From: M3007 sp038249605
Lineage (GTDB): Bacteria; Bacteroidota; Bacteroidia; Chitinophagales; Saprospiraceae
Assembly: GCA_038249605.1 (NCBI GenBank)
Contig: JBBSDH010000099.1
Coordinates: forward strand, 1 to 14,695
Length of the DNA stretch: 14,695 bases
Direction: 5' to 3'
In this document: in pieces, positions 11,349 through 14,695 of the stretch
Layout of the letters: each line of letters begins with the position of its first letter
Numbering within the stretch: the first letter of the stretch is position 1
The notes under the pieces: model-generated
Told to the model about the DNA's origin: nothing
Database searches by the model: none
The model's input: the letters and a program-made list of their open reading frames with translations, nothing else
Program-made: the position numbers and the translations under genes

Positions 11349-13400
11349 ATGCGTTTTTTTACAAAATTGAAACCTGCTATGATGATCCGTTTGTTTCTCG
11401 TCCTGCTGTTTGTTCTGGTATTCGCTACTTTTATGCGCCTGCTCGGCCAAAACAAACAACCAGAGACCGAATTCAATTTTCCTGTTTACGACGGCTCCGA
11501 TTTGGGCATGACCTACACGCCTTCCGGAATCAGTTTCAAAGTTTGGGCCCCATCGGCTGTTGGGGTGCGTCTGTACCTGTATGCCGCAGGTGAAGGTGGC
11601 CTTCCTGAACAAATGATTAATCTTGAGTCCGACAAGTCCACAGGTGTTTGGAGCATTCGCCTCAATGGTGATTTCAAAGAGCTGTACTACACCATCCAGA
11701 TCCAACGACCCAACATGGGCTGGATTGAAGAAACACCCGATCCTTATGCCAAAGCAGTAGGTGTGAACGGCCGAAGGGCACAAATCGTAGACCTCACAAA
11801 GACCAATCCGGTAGGCTGGACGGAGGACAAAAGTCCCGAACTCAAACAACCTACCGACATCGTTTTGTACGAACTGCACGTACGCGATTTCTCTTCCAAC
11901 CCCAATTCCGGACTTAATAACAAAGGCAAATACCTCGCATTTACCGAAAAAGGAACCCGCAGTCCGGAAGGCCTGTCCACAGGCATCGACCACCTTCGCG
12001 ACCTGGGCATCACCCATGTGCACCTGCTGCCAGTGTTCGATTACCGCTCGGTGGATGAAAGTCGCCCTTCCGACGGGCAGTACAACTGGGGTTACGACCC
12101 TGAGAACTACAATGTTCCCGAAGGCAGTTACGCATCCAATGCCGCCGATGGGGCCGTACGCATCCGCGAATTCAAACAAATGGTGCAGTCGCTCCACCAA
12201 ATCGGTATCCGTGTGGTTATGGATGTGGTATACAACCATACGGGCGCAACGGGAGGATCGGTTTTCGACCGTACCGTACCCGGGTATTACTACCGGCAGC
12301 GGCCCGATGGATCGTATTCCGACGCCTCTGCGTGTGGCAACGAAACAGCCTCCGAACGACCCATGGTGCGCAAATACATTGTTGAGTCTGTGCTTTATTG
12401 GGCAAGCGAATACCACATCGACGGATTCCGATTTGATCTCATGGGCATACACGACATCGAAACCATGAATGCCGTCACCAAAGCACTACACGAACTTGAT
12501 CCGACCATCTTTGTGTACGGCGAAGGTTGGACGGCAGGCTCAAGCCCATTGCCCGACGAACAACGCGCACTCAAAGCAAACGTAGCCTGGCTCGATGCCA
12601 CGGCGGCTTTCAGTGATGACATCCGCGACGGACTCAGGGGCCATGTGTTCACCCACACCGATCAGGGTTTTGCAAGTGGCAAACCGGGACTGGCGGAAAG
12701 CATCAAATTCGGCATCGTCGCCAGTACGTTACACCCGCAGATCGATTACAGCAAAGTCAAGTATTCCAAAAAGCCATGGGCACGTGAGCCCTGGCAAACC
12801 ATTACCTATGTATCCTGCCACGACAACCACACATTGTGGGACCGTCTGGCCATCACCAATCCCAATGCTTCCGAATCCGACCGCATCCGAATGCACAAAC
12901 TCGCCCATGCTGTAGTATTTACATCGCAAGGCGTAGCATTTATGCATGCCGGCGAAGAGATGCTGCGCACCAAACAAGGTGTAGAAAACTCCTACAACGC
13001 TCCCGATTCGATCAACTGGCTCGACTGGAGCCGAAAGACGCAGTACAACGATGTTTTTGAGTACACCCAAGGGCTCATCGCTTTGCGCAAAAACCATCCT
13101 GCTTTCCGGATGCCTACGACAGCCTTGATTCGAGAGCACCTCGAATTTTTACCCGTAACCGGCTACGATGAACTGGCCGTAGCTTACCTGCTGAAAAACA
13201 ACGCCAATGGTGACGCCTGGAAAACCATCCTCGTTTTGTTGAACGGAAATGGAAACAACCATTTTTTCAAATTACCTGAAGGTCGTTGGAGACTTGTGGT
13301 CGCCGATTCCGTTATCATGGAAGACAGTGGTATTTTCCTGACAGGCGAAGGCACCTTTGTTCCGCCTATTTCTGCAATGGTACTTGTGAGGGAGGAATAG
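11349..13400 (+). CDS. pulA: Type I pullulanase (GH13), membrane-anchored or exported
   Basis: Type I pullulanases cut alpha-1,6 branch links in pullulan, glycogen or starch. This 683-residue protein has a beta-sandwich module of the CBM48 kind (about 55-125, GISFKVWAPSA) and the pullulanase signature YNWGYDP at 245-251. All four GH13 regions are present: DVVYNH at 292-297, GFRFD at 359-363 with nucleophile Asp363, YGEGW at 390-394 with acid/base Glu392, and VSCHDN at 488-493. The start is put at the ATG at 11349; the TTG 17 codons earlier lacks support, and ATG codons at 11379 and 11382 are alternatives. Residues ~11-33 are strongly hydrophobic after a basic N-terminus, and no lipobox Cys follows, so an uncleaved anchor or a type I signal is likely. 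No SusC/SusD pair is in view. The 3' end overlaps the convergent gene by 35 bp. Confidence 0.93.
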   Translation: MRFFTKLKPAMMIRLFLVLLFVLVFATFMRLLGQNKQPETEFNFPVYDGSDLGMTYTPSGISFKVWAPSAVGVRLYLYAAGEGGLPEQMINLESDKSTGVWSIRLNGDFKELYYTIQIQRPNMGWIEETPDPYAKAVGVNGRRAQIVDLTKTNPVGWTEDKSPELKQPTDIVLYELHVRDFSSNPNSGLNNKGKYLAFTEKGTRSPEGLSTGIDHLRDLGITHVHLLPVFDYRSVDESRPSDGQYNWGYDPENYNVPEGSYASNAADGAVRIREFKQMVQSLHQIGIRVVMDVVYNHTGATGGSVFDRTVPGYYYRQRPDGSYSDASACGNETASERPMVRKYIVESVLYWASEYHIDGFRFDLMGIHDIETMNAVTKALHELDPTIFVYGEGWTAGSSPLPDEQRALKANVAWLDATAAFSDDIRDGLRGHVFTHTDQGFASGKPGLAESIKFGIVASTLHPQIDYSKVKYSKKPWAREPWQTITYVSCHDNHTLWDRLAITNPNASESDRIRMHKLAHAVVFTSQGVAFMHAGEEMLRTKQGVENSYNAPDSINWLDWSRKTQYNDVFEYTQGLIALRKNHPAFRMPTTALIREHLEFLPVTGYDELAVAYLLKNNANGDAWKTILVLLNGNGNNHFFKLPEGRWRLVVADSVIMEDSGIFLTGEGTFVPPISAMVLVREE

Positions 13401-14430
13401 AATCTGTTTTAGGTTTTACAAAGTAAATAAGTCTGGTAAGCCACTTGAGTGTATCGGGCTCTTTGCTCGGGTCGGTAATGTACATTTCCACCACTGGCGG
13501 AATGTTTACGAGTTTATGTTCCAGCATGTAATCATCCATAGCAAAGTGTGCGTTCACTATGCTGTCGTATTTTCCGTAATGGTTGATCACGAGGGCCGAA
13601 TCGGCGGCGGGCAAAGTGAACAAACTGGCAGCACCGGTCAATTTTTGCACCGAAGCAGCTACAGGCATGGCGACTGCCATGTCGGCCACTTTTACAAGGG
13701 TGTCCCACGACCAGTATAGGTTGGTGGGTAGACCGGCAGCGGTAAGATTGTTGGCAGCGATGGCGCCGTTAACGAGGGCGAAGGAGGAATCAGAAAAGAT
13801 TTTCATGCTGTCGAACGGAACCAACCCACGAATGCCCAGGAAATAACTTTCCGGCACGGATTCCACCAATACTTCGTATCCTCGGTATTTTTTGTGGGCT
13901 AGGTTTTCGCACAATTTTTTCAGGTTTCCCAGACCCCGTTCAAAGTCTTTGCCTACAAATGAGTTCACATCGGTCAACATGGCCATACCGTTCCAGGGGA
14001 AAGGCACATACATGTCGTAAACCCACAGCACCTCAGTTGAGTCGCCTTTTTCAGTCATCTCAAACCAGGTTGGTATGCTTCTTCGCCAGGGTTTTACCAT
14101 TACAATATCGATATCGATGCGGTTGGGTGTGATGGATTTTATGATTTGCCGGCCTTCGCCTACATCGCCATTTCCTTTATAATTGTACACAGCGCCCACT
14201 TCTCCATCTGTGCCTTCAATACTCCACTGCATGCTGTCATCAATTTTACTCCAAGGCGACCATGCATGAAAATGTTTGAAAAAACGCACTTGTTGGAGTA
14301 CAGTATCTCGAGGGGCATAAATGGTGGTACTTCTTTCGATACGGTACTCATGTTTTGCAAAAATGCCCATAATTGCAAACAATGCTACTATACCAATTAA
14401 GATAAAAAGTAGAATTTTAAGTATTTTCAT
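13366..14430 (-). CDS. Membrane-anchored SRPBCC plus GyrI-like effector-binding protein
   Basis: The ATG at 14430 gives 354 residues. The frame extends 21 codons further up, but there it crosses an AT-rich leader, and MKILKILLF makes a natural start. One hydrophobic segment (residues 5-24) would anchor or export the protein. Residues ~28-178 resemble an SRPBCC/polyketide-cyclase-type ligand pocket (STTIYAPRDTVLQQVRFFKHFHAWSPW, then repeated beta strands). Residues ~183-342 resemble the GyrI-like or AraC-type effector-binding fold, with VVEMYITDPSKEPDTLKWLTRLIYFV near 313-338 as its typical end. Both modules bind small molecules in other proteins; there is no DNA-binding part, so this is not a regulator of the usual kind. 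The ligand is unknown. It converges on pulA with a 35-bp overlap and lies 106 bp downstream of galK on the same strand. A weak promoter-like TATTTG is near 14463-14468. Confidence 0.75.
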   Translation of the reverse strand: MKILKILLFILIGIVALFAIMGIFAKHEYRIERSTTIYAPRDTVLQQVRFFKHFHAWSPWSKIDDSMQWSIEGTDGEVGAVYNYKGNGDVGEGRQIIKSITPNRIDIDIVMVKPWRRSIPTWFEMTEKGDSTEVLWVYDMYVPFPWNGMAMLTDVNSFVGKDFERGLGNLKKLCENLAHKKYRGYEVLVESVPESYFLGIRGLVPFDSMKIFSDSSFALVNGAIAANNLTAAGLPTNLYWSWDTLVKVADMAVAMPVAASVQKLTGAASLFTLPAADSALVINHYGKYDSIVNAHFAMDDYMLEHKLVNIPPVVEMYITDPSKEPDTLKWLTRLIYFVKPKTDSIPPSQVPLQK

Positions 14431-14536
14431 TCCTGATAGGGTTTTAAAAAGAAACGTGTTGCAAATATTTAAAATAAAAAGTTTTAAAAACAATTTATCC
14501 TTTGTTTTTCGACAAACATCGTAAAAAAAGAGAATT

Positions 14537-14695
14537 TCAACTTGCGGTCGGCCATGCTTTCATCATCCTGGCACCGTTTGAAACACCAATTTGGATGGGT
14601 ACCGGCGACCTGCCGAACCTTTTTTTGTAAGCAGCGCTGAGCACTTGAACCACGGTTTCAACCTCCGTCTCTTTTACCAGGTTGATCGTACAGCC
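14537..14695 (-). CDS. galK: Galactokinase, C-terminal fragment (5' part beyond the window)
   Basis: On the minus strand a frame runs from the right edge through 52 codons to a TGA at 14537-14539. It begins GCTINLVKETEVETVVQVLS and goes on through AAYKKRFG and IQIGVSNGARMMKAW. This fits the end of a GHMP-family galactokinase: GGCxxxL is the tail of the third glycine-rich GHMP motif (GxGFGGCxxxL), followed by a helix, a YxxxxG turn and a final strand ending in xxGAR. Galactokinase phosphorylates galactose at C1 with ATP, the first committed step of the Leloir pathway. Other GHMP kinases, such as an N-acetylgalactosamine kinase, are possible because the substrate residues lie outside the window. 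It was found by reading the edge of the sequence, since no start codon is present. Confidence 0.78.
   Translation of the reverse strand, partial: GCTINLVKETEVETVVQVLSAAYKKRFGRSPVPIQIGVSNGARMMKAWPTAS

Noticed and set aside
11250..12452. Minus-strand open frame (400 codons) opposite parC end and pulA
   Set aside because: It is antisense to well-supported GH13 catalytic regions and has no recognisable motif.

Overview
The window looks like chromosomal DNA from a member of the Bacteroidota. The grounds are start codons preceded by A-rich sequence rather than Shine-Dalgarno boxes, two perfect TAnnTTTG-type -7 promoter boxes, a ParC with the acidic C-terminal tail common in this phylum, and a long-chain polyprenyl synthase with Bacteroidota-style neighbours. 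Most genes are moderately GC-rich, and one (a Fic gene) is clearly AT-richer. I cannot name the genus. There is no rRNA, tRNA, CRISPR array or insertion sequence that I can see.

Layout, left to right. (1) The 3' part of an O-antigen ligase/polymerase-like membrane protein with a TPR tail; it runs off the left edge. (2) A long-chain polyprenyl diphosphate synthase, whose stop codon sits in the loop of a strong hairpin. (3) A convergent lipoprotein of unknown function. (4) Divergent from it, a YoaK/DUF1275-type membrane protein. (5) A Fic-domain protein that overlaps it tail to tail by 4 bp. (6) The DNA translocase FtsK. (7) An intergenic region of about 364 bp full of nested inverted repeats. 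(8) Divergent from ftsK, a type II topoisomerase A subunit, most like ParC. (9) A type I pullulanase. (10) A convergent, membrane-anchored SRPBCC plus GyrI-like protein that overlaps the pullulanase gene by 35 bp. (11) The last 52 codons of a probable galactokinase, running off the right edge.

The most unusual part is the ftsK-parC intergenic region. The two genes start head to head, and their leaders are near-identical inverted copies of each other. The copy covers the last ~77 bp before and including the start codon and first codons (both proteins begin MAKSK), and a separate 11-bp block holding a perfect -7 box. Each leader carries an array of 7-bp units (GAATGCG-like). Between the two promoters lies a second long hairpin with 27-bp arms and 12-bp inner arms. 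FtsK (segregation of the terminus) and ParC (decatenation) work at the same step of chromosome segregation, so a shared duplicated leader could couple their expression. That is an inference; a dispersed intergenic repeat inserted in both orientations is the main alternative.

Other functions: alpha-glucan debranching (pulA) and galactose phosphorylation (galK) give the right end a carbohydrate theme, while the left end (ligase, polyprenyl synthase) concerns envelope polymers and quinone or lipid-carrier side chains. No operon can be shown to join them.
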